Source of the DNA: Occallatibacter gabretensis | Lineage (GTDB): Bacteria > Acidobacteriota > Terriglobia > Terriglobales > Acidobacteriaceae | Reading direction: 5' to 3' | Length of the DNA: 60,976 bases | Assembly (NCBI RefSeq): GCF_001449115.1 | Contig: NZ_LAIJ01000008.1 | Location: forward strand, 1-60,976 | Part shown: positions 42,842 to 52,392 of the stretch, in pieces | How positions within the stretch are numbered: position 1 is the first letter of the stretch | How the letters are laid out: every line of letters begins with the position of its first letter | Made by a program: the position numbers and the translations under genes | Notes under the pieces: model-generated | What the model was told of the DNA's origin: nothing | Seen by the model: the letters and a program-made list of their open reading frames with translations, nothing else | Databases searched by the model: none

Positions 42842-45352
42842 ATGCACACCAGGCGAAACTTCCTTAAATATGTAGCAATGATGTCAGGCGCGGCCGGGCT
42901 CTCCGAACTCACTCCTGAGGCAATTCAGCGCGCGTACGCCATCGAACCCGAGCACGGTTCCACGTATCTCGACGCCGAATACGTCGTCATCCTCATGCAG
43001 GAGAATCGCTCCTTCGATCACACATTCGGAACGCTGCAGGGCGTACGCGGATTTAATGATCCAAGAGCGATGCGGCTGGCAAACGGCAACTCCGTCTTTG
43101 TGCAAACGGATGCAGCGGGCAACTCCTACGCGCCTTGGCGGCTGAACATTCACGACACGCGCATTACCTGGATGGGTTCGCTGCCGCACTCCCGCGAGAG
43201 TCAAGTAGATGCGTGGAATGAAGGCCTTCATGATGGATGGCTTGAAGCAAAGCGCTCCGGAGAGAAAGATTATGCGTATTTACCGCTGACCATGGGCCAT
43301 TACACGCGGGAAGATCTGCCGTTCTACTACGCGCTTGCGGATGCCTTCACCATCTGCGATCAGAACTACTGCTCTGTCATGACAAGCACTTCGCCGAATC
43401 GGAGTTATTTCTGGACGGGAACCATTCGTGAGCAGCAGAACACGGACGCAAAGATTCATATCCGCAATGAACAGATCGATGACGGCGGCATGACATGGAA
43501 GACCTTTCCGGAACGGCTCCAGGAGGCAGGCGTCAGTTGGAAGTCGTACCAGAATGATCTGGCCCGCTCCGGGCTCAGCGGTGAAGAAGACGCGTGGCTA
43601 TCGAATTATGGGGACAACGTTCTCGAGTGCTTTGCTGCATACAACGTTGAAGCATATCCCGGATTTGTCGCCGCTGCAAAACAGTTGAGTGCGGAGCTCG
43701 TGATCCGTGCAGACAAGCTCGAATCAGAGATATCCGCGACGCACGATGCTGCCACGAAAGGCGATCTTCATAAGCAGCTTGACGAGATTCATAAGCAGAT
43801 GGAAGCAGTCAAGGCAGCAGTCGCACAAGGTGGCGAAGTCCGTTATAACCAGCTTTCTGAAGACCAGAAAGCACTGCATCATGCGGCCTTTGTCACTAAC
43901 GCCGCTGATCCTGATTATCATGCGCTGGAATCATTATCCTTCGAGCTCGACGGGCAGCAGCGAAACATACAGGTCCCCAAGGGCGATGTGCTTCACCAGT
44001 TCCGCAAAGATGTGAATGAAGGCAAACTGCCCGCAATCTCCTGGCTCACAGCATCTGAAAGATTTTCCGATCACCCAAGCTCGCCCTGGTATGGCGCGTG
44101 GTACATCTCGGAGATCATGGACATTCTCACAAAGAATCCTGAAGTGTGGAAGAAGACCATCTTCATCGTCACCTATGACGAGAACGATGGTTACTTCGAT
44201 CATGCGCCATCCTTTGTCGCGGCCGATCCTAGGTGTCCTGAAACCGGCCACGCCTCAGAGGGAATCGATACAGGCCTCGAATACTGCTATAAGCAGGATG
44301 AACTGCGTATGGGTGTTGTAGAGCATGAAGCCAGAACCGGCCCCATTGGCATGGGCTTTCGCGTGCCATTGCTTGTTGCTTCACCGTGGAGCCGCGGCGG
44401 ATGGGTCAATTCGCAGCTCTTCGATCACACCTCCACTTTGATGTTTCTCGAGCGCTTCATTCAGGAGAAGTACGGCAAAACAGTGCGCGAAGAGAACATC
44501 AGCGCATGGCGGCGCACGGTAGCAGGAGATCTGACCTCTGTATTTCGCCCTTACAATCCTCAGGACCCGCAGCTCGATTACCTCAATCGAGATAAGCATG
44601 TTTTGAGCATCGCAAAGGCCCGCTACCGGGAGGTTCCCTCGAACTACGCAAAGCTGACTGCGGTCCAAGTGGAGAAGATTAATCATACCCCGCATGACTC
44701 CGAATCGATGCCACAACAGGAGAAAGGCATTCGTCCTGCATGCGCGCTTCCTTATGAGCTGTATGCAGATTGCCGTCTCGGTGACGACGGCACGCAATGT
44801 GAAGTGCGGTTAAGCGCAGCTAATCACGTGCACGGCACAAACTCTGCCGGAGCGCCTTTCAATGTGTATCTGCGCAACCTCAAGCAGAAAGGCATGAGGG
44901 CGGCAACGTATACCGTCAAGGCTGGCGATACTCTCACGATTCCATATCCGCTATCGCTCTTTGCCGATTCACGTTACGAAGTCGAGATTCACGGCCCCAA
45001 TGGCTTCTATCGAATGTTGATGGACCGCGGCAGTCCCCTGCCGATAGAGGCGCGAGCGGAGTATGAATCGCGCGGCGGCAAATACACCGGAAATGTTCTT
45101 GTGCATCTGCGCAACCGTTCTCACAACGCTGCCAAGGTCGAGATCACGGATAACGCTTATCAGGCAAAGCCTGTGACGAAGCTCGTCAATCCCGGTCAGG
45201 AAGTTGCAGTCGTCATGCAGCTGGAGCAAAGCCACGGCTGGTATGACTTCACAGTCACGTCGGATGGCACACACTCGACAGCCCGATTCGCTGGCCGCGT
45301 AGAAACGGGAGCCGCCAGCAAAAGCGATCCCGCGATGGGCAGAACTATCTAA
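42842..45352 (+). CDS. Tat-exported phosphocholine-specific phospholipase C
   Basis: An 836-residue protein. RRNFLKYVAMMSGAAG is a Tat signal. The phosphoesterase domain (about 45-560) shows MQENRSFDHTFGTLQGVRGFND, the active-site region of bacterial PLC-type phosphoesterases, and FIVTYDENDGYFDHAPSF (about 440). GFRVPLLVASPWSRGGWV follows. Two beta-sandwich C-terminal domains (about 635-730 and 735-825) correspond to the DUF756 repeats of this family. It should hydrolyse phosphatidylcholine or sphingomyelin outside the cell. It follows the cassette of unknown proteins by 122 bases. Confidence 0.9.
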   Translation: MHTRRNFLKYVAMMSGAAGLSELTPEAIQRAYAIEPEHGSTYLDAEYVVILMQENRSFDHTFGTLQGVRGFNDPRAMRLANGNSVFVQTDAAGNSYAPWRLNIHDTRITWMGSLPHSRESQVDAWNEGLHDGWLEAKRSGEKDYAYLPLTMGHYTREDLPFYYALADAFTICDQNYCSVMTSTSPNRSYFWTGTIREQQNTDAKIHIRNEQIDDGGMTWKTFPERLQEAGVSWKSYQNDLARSGLSGEEDAWLSNYGDNVLECFAAYNVEAYPGFVAAAKQLSAELVIRADKLESEISATHDAATKGDLHKQLDEIHKQMEAVKAAVAQGGEVRYNQLSEDQKALHHAAFVTNAADPDYHALESLSFELDGQQRNIQVPKGDVLHQFRKDVNEGKLPAISWLTASERFSDHPSSPWYGAWYISEIMDILTKNPEVWKKTIFIVTYDENDGYFDHAPSFVAADPRCPETGHASEGIDTGLEYCYKQDELRMGVVEHEARTGPIGMGFRVPLLVASPWSRGGWVNSQLFDHTSTLMFLERFIQEKYGKTVREENISAWRRTVAGDLTSVFRPYNPQDPQLDYLNRDKHVLSIAKARYREVPSNYAKLTAVQVEKINHTPHDSESMPQQEKGIRPACALPYELYADCRLGDDGTQCEVRLSAANHVHGTNSAGAPFNVYLRNLKQKGMRAATYTVKAGDTLTIPYPLSLFADSRYEVEIHGPNGFYRMLMDRGSPLPIEARAEYESRGGKYTGNVLVHLRNRSHNAAKVEITDNAYQAKPVTKLVNPGQEVAVVMQLEQSHGWYDFTVTSDGTHSTARFAGRVETGAASKSDPAMGRTI

Positions 45353-45525
45353 GCGGGTACACTCCAAACAACAATCCGATCGCTGCCAGCCGCGATCGGA
45401 TTGAAATCCCTGCCATCGCCATTACTTCGCGATAGTGATGGCCTGTCTACCAACGAGCAGAGACGTCATGCTATAGGTCACGCTTCAACCAGCGTTCACT
45501 GGCAAAGTTGCCAGCGGCGTCGAGC

Positions 45526-48507
45526 CTATCCACCTTTGACAATCCCCGCAATGCCGGCCGCAAAAAATGTGGCCAGTATCCAGCCCAGCATGATCAATAT
45601 CCATCGCACCCAGCGTAGCCGGTCAGCTCGAATGAATATCGGATCGATCGTGCGCTGAGCCACCCACTCCCACCCTTGCTTCGCCCGCTCCCGCGTTCTG
45701 CCCAGCCAGCTCTTCGCCCTCCCCGCTGGTGCCACAAGCGCGTGCGGATTCTGCAACGGAGCCGAGTCAGGCTGCCATTTGTCGTCCTGTCCCAGCTTCA
45801 CCAGTGGTATGCAGTTTTCAAGTGAGTAGATCAGCGGATGAAACGGCGGATAGTGATCCGGCAACTGACCGCTTGCATGGTAAGCCTCATAGGCTTCCTT
45901 CTCGGATGGAGCCATAGCATTCCGAACCTTGGCCCGCCGGTGAATCACCCACGCCACTCCAGCCATTAAGCCAAGCCCGTACACCGCGCGCAATGGATAG
46001 ATACCGTAACCCGTGGTCGATTGCTGCAGCAGGTCTCCACCATAGTTTTCAAACTTGCGCAGCGGGCTGAATCTCTGGCGGGTATTCTCGCGTGAATCGG
46101 ATTCCATCTGCGACAGTACCTCTTTGGCGCCGTCGCCATCCCCCGTCTCCTGAAGAAACTTTGCCAGCTGTGTGTAGGGCTGTTCAGAAAAAGGCGACGA
46201 AAGCCGCAGCCAGCCCTTTCGAAAATCCGAATCCTGGAAGCCGCCGGAAACCGATCGATAGGTGAAGCCATCCAGCGAAAGATCCCCCTTTCGCGGCCAG
46301 CTCTTCGCATTGTCCGTCTCAAGCGTATCCACCTTCAGATCGCTCAGCTTGAGTTTGGAAATAGATTGGATCTCCGTCCAGTAGAGAGTCTGCTTGATGG
46401 TCGCTCCATAAAGACTCACGTCTTGAAAGCTGCCCCGCGTACAGTTCATGTCTCTGCTGATCTGGGCCTCGCTGAAGTCCACCGTCGCATCCGCGCTGAA
46501 ATCTCCGTCGCGCCCATGAAGAAAGACAGAACCGCCAATGGTGACGCGCTCCGCATCGAGAGCTGTGCCGCTGGAAGCGCTGAACTGGCCGTTCTGGCAG
46601 TCGAAATCCCCGGAGATCTGCGCGCCCACGATGCTTACCCTGCCAACCGATGAAAACTTTTTGTTGAGATAAACTCCACCTTTCACCACGACGCTATCTG
46701 CTTTAAATGAAACACCGCCCGCGTTTTTAAAGCTTCCGCCATCACAATACAAGTCTCCGCCTATTTGAGCCAGATCAAGAGCGGTCATTCCTTCTGCTGA
46801 GAATTTGATATTTAAAAAGATATTGCCGCCAATTACCACATAGGCGGCATTCAAGGCATATTCGTCATCATCGTTCCACGCGAAATGACCTTGGCTGCAA
46901 TCCAGGTCGTTCCGTATATGCGCCGACCGTACATTTACCTCACCCTTGGCACTGAAATCTTTCCTGAAATAGACAGAGCCTCCGATCGTGGCCCGTTCCG
47001 CGTTCAGAGATTCGCCAGCAGAAGCGCTGAACGTGCCGCTCTCACAATCAAGATCCCCATCCACCTGCGCGTTCATAAGGGATACCCTGCCGGTCGCAGA
47101 GAATTTTGCACGAAGTATGACACTCCCCTTGATCACAGCGCCTTCTGCCGAAACCGAATCATCGGAAGTATTTTTGAAGTGGCCGTCTTCACAATTCAAA
47201 TCTCCTCCGATTTGAGCCAGATCGAAACAAACCAATCCTTCCCCGGTGAATCCGTAGCTCAAAAAAACACCACTGCCAATCACCGCCGACTTGGCTTGCA
47301 AAGCAGCGGTGCCCTGCTTTCCCGGGTGATCCGTAAAATGCGAGTTATTGCAATCTAACTCATTCCGGATGTGCGCCGCCTTCAGGAGCACTCCGCCGCG
47401 CGCCGTGCAGTGATCCAGAAGTGCGGACCCACCAACGGTGATCACCTCGGCATTGATCGCCCAGCTTGAAGAACTGTTGAATTGCCCTGCTTCGCAATTA
47501 AGATTCCCTCCAATCTGTGCACCCAACAAATTCACCGTGCCTTGCGCCGAGAACTTGCTGCCAAGAAAAACGCCGCCTTTGACAAAGATGCCTGCGGCGG
47601 AAATCGCCTCACCGTCTGGATTGCTGAAGTGGCCTCCATCACACACCAGTTCCGTGCCTATCTGGGCGCTGCCGAGAAAGACCTGCCCCGTCGCGGAGAA
47701 TCCGCCATCCAGGAAAACCCGACCGCCAACCACTGCGGATTCCGCGTCGAATGCGGCGAAATTCATATCGACTTTCGGGTCATCCTTATTCGCCACAAAA
47801 CTGCCACCTTTGCAGCTCATGTCATTCTTGATATGAGCCGCTCTCAAGCTAGCTCCGCCCTGGGCATGGAAGCCTTCCGAAAAAAATACGGACCCATCAA
47901 TGGTGACCTGTTCGGCGTTGAGGGCATATCCGTCATCCGCATGGAATCGACCACCAGCGCAATAAAGATCCCCTCCTATATTCGCGGAATACATCGTGAC
48001 GCCGGTAGTGCTTGAGAAGCCCGCGTCGAGCGCCAGATCGCCGCGAATCCGCACATAAGAAAGATCCAGCCAACCAAGCGCAGACCCGGAGAGAGCCAGC
48101 GACGGAAGCTGGATGTAAGAAAGATCCGCGGGCTCCGATATCTGGCACCACAGGAGCCAGAGCGGAAACGAAAGCTTAACGTTCGCCAAATCCAGCGGCC
48201 CTGCGATTCGCGCTGCAAAGAGCCGAATGCCGTGGGAGCCAATTCTGCCGACGGCCGCCTTATCTGTGCATAGCCAGTGGATGAGCTCAGCACGAACCCT
48301 CCGGTCTTCCGGCCATGGGTTTGGCGTGTCCGGATTGTTGGTAGGATCATTCACCTGATCGCTGCTGCCGGCGATAGCGCGAGCGCCGGCGGTAATCGCA
48401 TAAAGCAGACGTTCCTCGGCGGTACTCCAGCCTTGAAGAAATGACTCCGAAAGTATCTCGCGAAATTGCTCGGGGATAGCCGATCTCTTGTCCCTGGCTT
48501 GCAGCAT
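45526..48507 (-). CDS. Large repeat protein with bactofilin/pentapeptide-like beta-helix units and C-terminal membrane helices
   Basis: A 993-residue protein without signal peptide. From about residue 174 to 690 it consists of ~50-residue repeats of the form A(Q/H)IGGDLxCxxGxF...ALxAxxxxIGGSVFLxxxFSAxGxV. The core A(H/Q)I occurs at residues 224, 281, 330, 378, 431, 480, 529, 580, 629 and 681, each followed by a conserved Cys. The regular hydrophobic spacing suggests a right-handed beta-helix. Within the array every third unit is alike (AHIxND/ELxC, then AQIGGDLxC, then AQxxGDxDC). A helical region follows, with hydrophobic segments at about 845-865 and 965-988. Similar proteins are sometimes named membrane-associated oxidoreductase, without proof. 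Confidence 0.75.
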   Translation of the reverse strand: MLQARDKRSAIPEQFREILSESFLQGWSTAEERLLYAITAGARAIAGSSDQVNDPTNNPDTPNPWPEDRRVRAELIHWLCTDKAAVGRIGSHGIRLFAARIAGPLDLANVKLSFPLWLLWCQISEPADLSYIQLPSLALSGSALGWLDLSYVRIRGDLALDAGFSSTTGVTMYSANIGGDLYCAGGRFHADDGYALNAEQVTIDGSVFFSEGFHAQGGASLRAAHIKNDMSCKGGSFVANKDDPKVDMNFAAFDAESAVVGGRVFLDGGFSATGQVFLGSAQIGTELVCDGGHFSNPDGEAISAAGIFVKGGVFLGSKFSAQGTVNLLGAQIGGNLNCEAGQFNSSSSWAINAEVITVGGSALLDHCTARGGVLLKAAHIRNELDCNNSHFTDHPGKQGTAALQAKSAVIGSGVFLSYGFTGEGLVCFDLAQIGGDLNCEDGHFKNTSDDSVSAEGAVIKGSVILRAKFSATGRVSLMNAQVDGDLDCESGTFSASAGESLNAERATIGGSVYFRKDFSAKGEVNVRSAHIRNDLDCSQGHFAWNDDDEYALNAAYVVIGGNIFLNIKFSAEGMTALDLAQIGGDLYCDGGSFKNAGGVSFKADSVVVKGGVYLNKKFSSVGRVSIVGAQISGDFDCQNGQFSASSGTALDAERVTIGGSVFLHGRDGDFSADATVDFSEAQISRDMNCTRGSFQDVSLYGATIKQTLYWTEIQSISKLKLSDLKVDTLETDNAKSWPRKGDLSLDGFTYRSVSGGFQDSDFRKGWLRLSSPFSEQPYTQLAKFLQETGDGDGAKEVLSQMESDSRENTRQRFSPLRKFENYGGDLLQQSTTGYGIYPLRAVYGLGLMAGVAWVIHRRAKVRNAMAPSEKEAYEAYHASGQLPDHYPPFHPLIYSLENCIPLVKLGQDDKWQPDSAPLQNPHALVAPAGRAKSWLGRTRERAKQGWEWVAQRTIDPIFIRADRLRWVRWILIMLGWILATFFAAGIAGIVKGG

Positions 48508-48641
48508 GGTCGTCCTGACAATTTTTATGATGAAGTCGGTGTGAACTGACCTGGGTGGGTGCAGAGTATCTGTTTCAAACTAAAGGAGCAAGAGATTTTG
48601 GCCGGTAATTCCTCGAATCTCGGTTTTAAAATAAATCTGTT

Positions 48642-48848
48642 ATGCCATTTCCTATCCGTACCTGTGCCGTCTGTGGTGATGAGTTCGAACTGAAGCCGGA
48701 CAAGCCCGGCTTCGCCAACCGCTGCCCTTCCTGTAGCGAACCCGAAGAGGAAGAATCCTCTAAAGGAGAGCTTTCTAGTGCCGACCCTGAACTGAACGCC
48801 GCCCGCCGCAAGACCATGCGTGACATGTTGTATCGCAAAGAGAGTTGA
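48642..48848 (+). CDS. Small zinc-ribbon protein
   Basis: A 68-residue protein with CAVC (C8, C11) and CPSC (C28, C31), a compact zinc ribbon. An acidic linker (EPEEEESSKGE) and a basic helical tail (AARRKTMRDMLYRKES) follow. Probably binds nucleic acid or a protein partner. It is divergent from the repeat-protein gene. Confidence 0.7.
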   Translation: MPFPIRTCAVCGDEFELKPDKPGFANRCPSCSEPEEEESSKGELSSADPELNAARRKTMRDMLYRKES

Positions 48849-49216
48849 ATGCGGGAGTTATCCAGTGCAGCGTTGATTCCCAACTAATTTCTTTCGTTTG
48901 AGTTGCGGACTGCTGCACAGTTCTTGAGCAAATCTTTATGCGATCTTCATTCCGGAACTGTGCAATGAAACTGCTTGATACAGATTTATCGAATTGCAGA
49001 TTCTGACGGCAAGCAGGGGGGTACTGTACTGTCTGTAGAAACTAAACGGCCCGAATCCAGTATGGATTCGGGCCGTTGCTTTCTCTGCTGATTATGAGTA
49101 AAGCACAGATTGGGTTAATTGCACGCAAAGTTTCTGAAGAGGCAAGACGGTACGAAAGGACAATGAACTTTGGTAATGAAGGACGACCAGTTATTGGGAA
49201 GCGAAGGGAACAACGA
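48849..49216. other. Gene-poor stretch with a terminator
   Basis: 368 bases between the zinc-ribbon gene and the end of the RMD1-like gene. The only clear structure is the 14-bp hairpin at 49045-49077. A plus-strand frame beginning near 49088 continues antisense into the RMD1-like gene and has no supporting features. Confidence 0.5.
49045..49077. terminator. Strong hairpin terminator
   Basis: AACGGCCCGAATCC (49045-49058) pairs perfectly with GGATTCGGGCCGTT (49064-49077) around AGTAT. T-rich tracts lie on both sides, so it can end transcription from the zinc-ribbon gene and from the RMD1-like gene. Confidence 0.85.
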
Positions 49217-50338
49217 CTAAACCGGCCTGCCGCGGAAGACATACACCAGCTCGATGAGCAGAATCAGCACCACCATCACCTCAAGGAAGAAGGTGCGGGT
49301 CTGGTTGAACTGCTCAACCATGTAGTTATAAAGCTCCTCAGCGGTTTTGAGCTTCTGTTCCACCAGGTCGCGGTAATCCGGCACGCCCACCCTGGCCGCA
49401 GCCACCTTGTAGAGCCGGGCGGCGAACATGTCGCTGAGAAACTTGATGGCATTATCAGCGTGTTCGGTCAGCTCCGAGACTTCCAGCAGCACGGAATGGA
49501 GGCCGTTGGCGTTACGCGCCATACTCCAGCGGCTGAAGAAACTGTTCTTCTTTTCGAGCTCGTCGTAGACGCGATCCAGGATCTTGGTCAGAAGATCGTC
49601 GTAGTGACGAAATTCGAGCAACTGCGAGTTGGCATATTCCAGCAACTGAATGGCAGTCTCCGCGCCGGCAGTTGAGTCATACAGAAACGCAGCGTTCCAC
49701 GTGATCACAGCCAGATCCTGCGCGTAGTAAGAAATCTGCGACTGAAGAACCTCGGCGATTTCCCGATCGGAGAGCGTGACGCGGTCGCCGCGGACAATCT
49801 GTGCGATCTGCGAACCGAAGCGCGTAGTTAAATCCGTAGCTGTGGGCGAACCGGCAGCTTCGCGGACATGGAAGATGAAGTAGTCCTCGCTAAGCCAGCG
49901 CGTGTAAGGATTCTCCATCGCCTGCGGAATGCGGCTAAGCTTTTGGCGAACGATCGGCTCTACGCGGGAGGCAAAATCCACGTCCCAGACCCACCGGCTG
50001 GAGAGATGCACAAGGCTTTCCCAGTCGCCTGTAAATGGCAACTGATAGAGAATGCTGACGACGCCGTAATCGTAATACTTGATTTCGCCTTCCAGGCGCT
50101 CGCCGGATTCGAGAACAAGCGGATCCAGGCGGCCGGTGACGGGCGGGCGCTGGTAGCTGACGTAGGAGGGTGCGGAGTGCTTGAGATTCGGCTGACGGAG
50201 AGTGCGCGCCTCGTCTTCTTGTTTGAGAACCTGCTGAAGCACGTCGAGGCGCAGCTCCTCGCAGACATCAAACTGGATGAGCACAAAGACTGAACCGCTG
50301 AGCGATGTGCCTACGGAGGATGGAGTTACCGTCGCCAT
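49217..50338 (-). CDS. RMD1/YagE (DUF155)-like membrane protein
   Basis: A 373-residue protein. The middle is helical with few motifs. The C-terminal part (DNAIKFLSDMFAARLYKVAAARVGVPDYRDLVEQKLKTAEELYNYMVEQ) and the closing membrane helix FLEVMVVLILLIELVYVFRG match the layout of the RMD1/Sif2 DUF155 family, where a helical hairpin ends in a single membrane anchor. In eukaryotes family members support mitochondrial translation; in bacteria the role is unknown. Confidence 0.5.
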   Translation of the reverse strand: MATVTPSSVGTSLSGSVFVLIQFDVCEELRLDVLQQVLKQEDEARTLRQPNLKHSAPSYVSYQRPPVTGRLDPLVLESGERLEGEIKYYDYGVVSILYQLPFTGDWESLVHLSSRWVWDVDFASRVEPIVRQKLSRIPQAMENPYTRWLSEDYFIFHVREAAGSPTATDLTTRFGSQIAQIVRGDRVTLSDREIAEVLQSQISYYAQDLAVITWNAAFLYDSTAGAETAIQLLEYANSQLLEFRHYDDLLTKILDRVYDELEKKNSFFSRWSMARNANGLHSVLLEVSELTEHADNAIKFLSDMFAARLYKVAAARVGVPDYRDLVEQKLKTAEELYNYMVEQFNQTRTFFLEVMVVLILLIELVYVFRGRPV

Positions 50339-50385
50339 GGCTTATACGCATGGTATCCGATGGCGACGGCAGAAGGATTAAGAAG

Positions 50386-52266
50386 CTATTTGGAGGCTTG
50401 CTGAAGTGGCACGACGGCGCTTAACGGAACCTCCATAGTGCCGACTTTGCGCGAGGTGCGATCAAAGATGCCGGTGCGCAGCCAGTAGTTCCCTTTTGTG
50501 GGTACGGCTAGCTGCGCGTGAAGCTGCACGCCGGCTTTCTGCACTGCGGCCCAGGCGTCTGGCGGGAAGCTAAGATCCACCAGATGGCTTTCCTGATTTG
50601 TGATGTTTCCGTAGCGGTCATAGACGACAAGCGTTATGTTGACCTTGCCTTTGTGACTTCCGTCGGGAGCAGGTGTAAGGGTGAGATCTGATGTATCGAT
50701 GGCGAAATCGATCTTGTAGGCGGTCTTATCCTTACCGGGTGTTATGTCCGGCGGTGCGTTTGGAGCGGGATTTGAAGCGGCTGCGGGCGTGCCTGCCTGC
50801 GCCGGATAAATACGCAGCTTGTAAAGGATCTGCTCGCTCTGCGGCATTCCGAGGTCCATGAAAGGCAACAGCGGATCGACGGCTCCGGGAGTTTTCTGGT
50901 TGAGCTTTTGCAGTTCCTGGCTGCGGACTGCAAGCGAGCTGCCGGGGAGTGCATCGTCTACGGCGAAGTATCCGCGACGATATGCGAGCTGATATTTCGC
51001 GCCAGCCACTTTGACTTCAATGTTGCGAAAGCTGCCGTCCATATTTGCGTTCGTTGGCGTGTAGGCGATGGTGTAGAAGTTGCTGCTGGTGGAGGTGATC
51101 TTGTTGATGATGTCCGCGAGGCTGTTGATGTTAGCGAAAGCGCGTCCGCCGGACTGATCTGCCATGATCTGGGCATTCGCCTGATCACCGTTACGCGACA
51201 TATCTTCGCTGTTCAGCTGTTGCACCACGGCGCTGCCGAGACCGGTCATCTGCGAGGGCGAGGAGTTGGACGGAGAGACTATATTTTCCGCAGTGTAGAC
51301 GCCATTGACACTTGTGCCGGTAGGCTCGACGGGGTAGATGGCGGCGCGTGCCGCAGCCAGCATGGCGAGAGTACGCGACATCTGATCGCCCAGGGCAGGA
51401 TTGCCGGTCTGTACGCCGCCCATGCCGCCGGAGTTGACGACAAATATGCCAGGTGGCTTTTCCGCAAACCAGATGATGTTCTTTCGCCCGGGAAAGCCCT
51501 GTAAAAAGCTTGCGAGCCGTTGGAGATTTTCGAGTGTGACCTGCATTCGATCGATATTCTGCGCGAGATTGTTTTCATTCATGAATTGGTTGAATGCGGA
51601 GATCATTCCCGCCGATGCGGCAGTGCCCCCGTTTCCCACAGATTGGCTCATCATTCCGGCCATGTTCTGCTGGTTGAGTACCTCAGAGTGACTGGTCAGT
51701 GCGCCGACGTTTGCAACCTCATTGTTCTTTTTATTATTGAGCGCGGCCATGAGGATTGCCGGATCGTCATTGAAACCCTGAATGAAGTGCAGGCCGAGGT
51801 CCATGGAGAAGATGGCCATGCGGTTGCCGGGCTTGGCTGTCTTGAGGAATTGCAGAGCTTGCTTGTGGGCCCAGCCCTGGTTATCGGTGTTTGTGTTGAG
51901 AGCATCCAGAAGCAGGATGTTGACGACAGGAGGTTCAGGGAATGGAGAGAAGTTGGTGAAGACGTCCGTGGGCATTTTAGGAATCTGCACGGACTGCGGC
52001 GGCGCAGGCGTGTTCTCTTCAAAGAAAGAGACAGCCTGCGGCTTGCCGGACTCTGTGACGGTGAAGGCGTCTTTTTTGAGACCGGTGACGGGCTTGCCGT
52101 TGTTGGTGACGATCACGTCTAGGACGACGGATCGGGCGGTGACACGGAGCGCTGGCTGATCCGCTTGAGAAGCAACAGGCGCCTGGATCGGCTGCGCAAT
52201 GGGCTGCTGCGCCTGGAATATCAGATTTGAGCCTGCGAGAACGGTAGAAGCGAGAAAAAGCCGCAT
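50386..52266 (-). CDS. Acidobacterial VWFA-related secreted protein, copy 1
   Basis: About 626 residues from the ATG at 52266, chosen because the paralogue at 54336 starts at the same point (MRLFLAST) and shares its upstream 20 bases. A signal peptide ends near FQAQQ. LRVTARSVVLDVIVTNNGKPVTGL is the conserved entry strand of the acidobacterial VWFA-related family. ILLLDALNTNTDNQ holds a degenerate metal-binding loop of the von Willebrand A fold, and FLQGFPGRKNIIWFAEKPPGIF and SGGRAFANINSLADII follow. The C-terminal ~200 residues form a beta-rich domain (DLTLTPAPDGSHKGKVNITLVVYDRYGN). Probably binds or presents proteins at the cell surface. Confidence 0.88.
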   Translation of the reverse strand: MRLFLASTVLAGSNLIFQAQQPIAQPIQAPVASQADQPALRVTARSVVLDVIVTNNGKPVTGLKKDAFTVTESGKPQAVSFFEENTPAPPQSVQIPKMPTDVFTNFSPFPEPPVVNILLLDALNTNTDNQGWAHKQALQFLKTAKPGNRMAIFSMDLGLHFIQGFNDDPAILMAALNNKKNNEVANVGALTSHSEVLNQQNMAGMMSQSVGNGGTAASAGMISAFNQFMNENNLAQNIDRMQVTLENLQRLASFLQGFPGRKNIIWFAEKPPGIFVVNSGGMGGVQTGNPALGDQMSRTLAMLAAARAAIYPVEPTGTSVNGVYTAENIVSPSNSSPSQMTGLGSAVVQQLNSEDMSRNGDQANAQIMADQSGGRAFANINSLADIINKITSTSSNFYTIAYTPTNANMDGSFRNIEVKVAGAKYQLAYRRGYFAVDDALPGSSLAVRSQELQKLNQKTPGAVDPLLPFMDLGMPQSEQILYKLRIYPAQAGTPAAASNPAPNAPPDITPGKDKTAYKIDFAIDTSDLTLTPAPDGSHKGKVNITLVVYDRYGNITNQESHLVDLSFPPDAWAAVQKAGVQLHAQLAVPTKGNYWLRTGIFDRTSRKVGTMEVPLSAVVPLQQASK

Positions 52267-52392
52267 GACAACCCCCGCAACAGTATGCTTCCTGAGACGA
52301 ACGATTGTGTCATCAGGATGCATAGTTCAGCCCTTTTCCAGATTTCTCTGTTGGGCTGATCGCTTAGAAATGTCAGCTGCACAACGCAGTTA

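Noticed and set aside
45700..48000. CRISPR array or DNA-level tandem repeat in the repeat-protein gene
   Set aside because: The periodicity is at protein level with long, diverged units of about 150 bases; no short identical direct repeats with spacers.
49076..49675. 199-residue plus-strand frame starting after the terminator at 49045-49077
   Set aside because: It runs antisense through the RMD1-like gene for most of its length and has no domain features.
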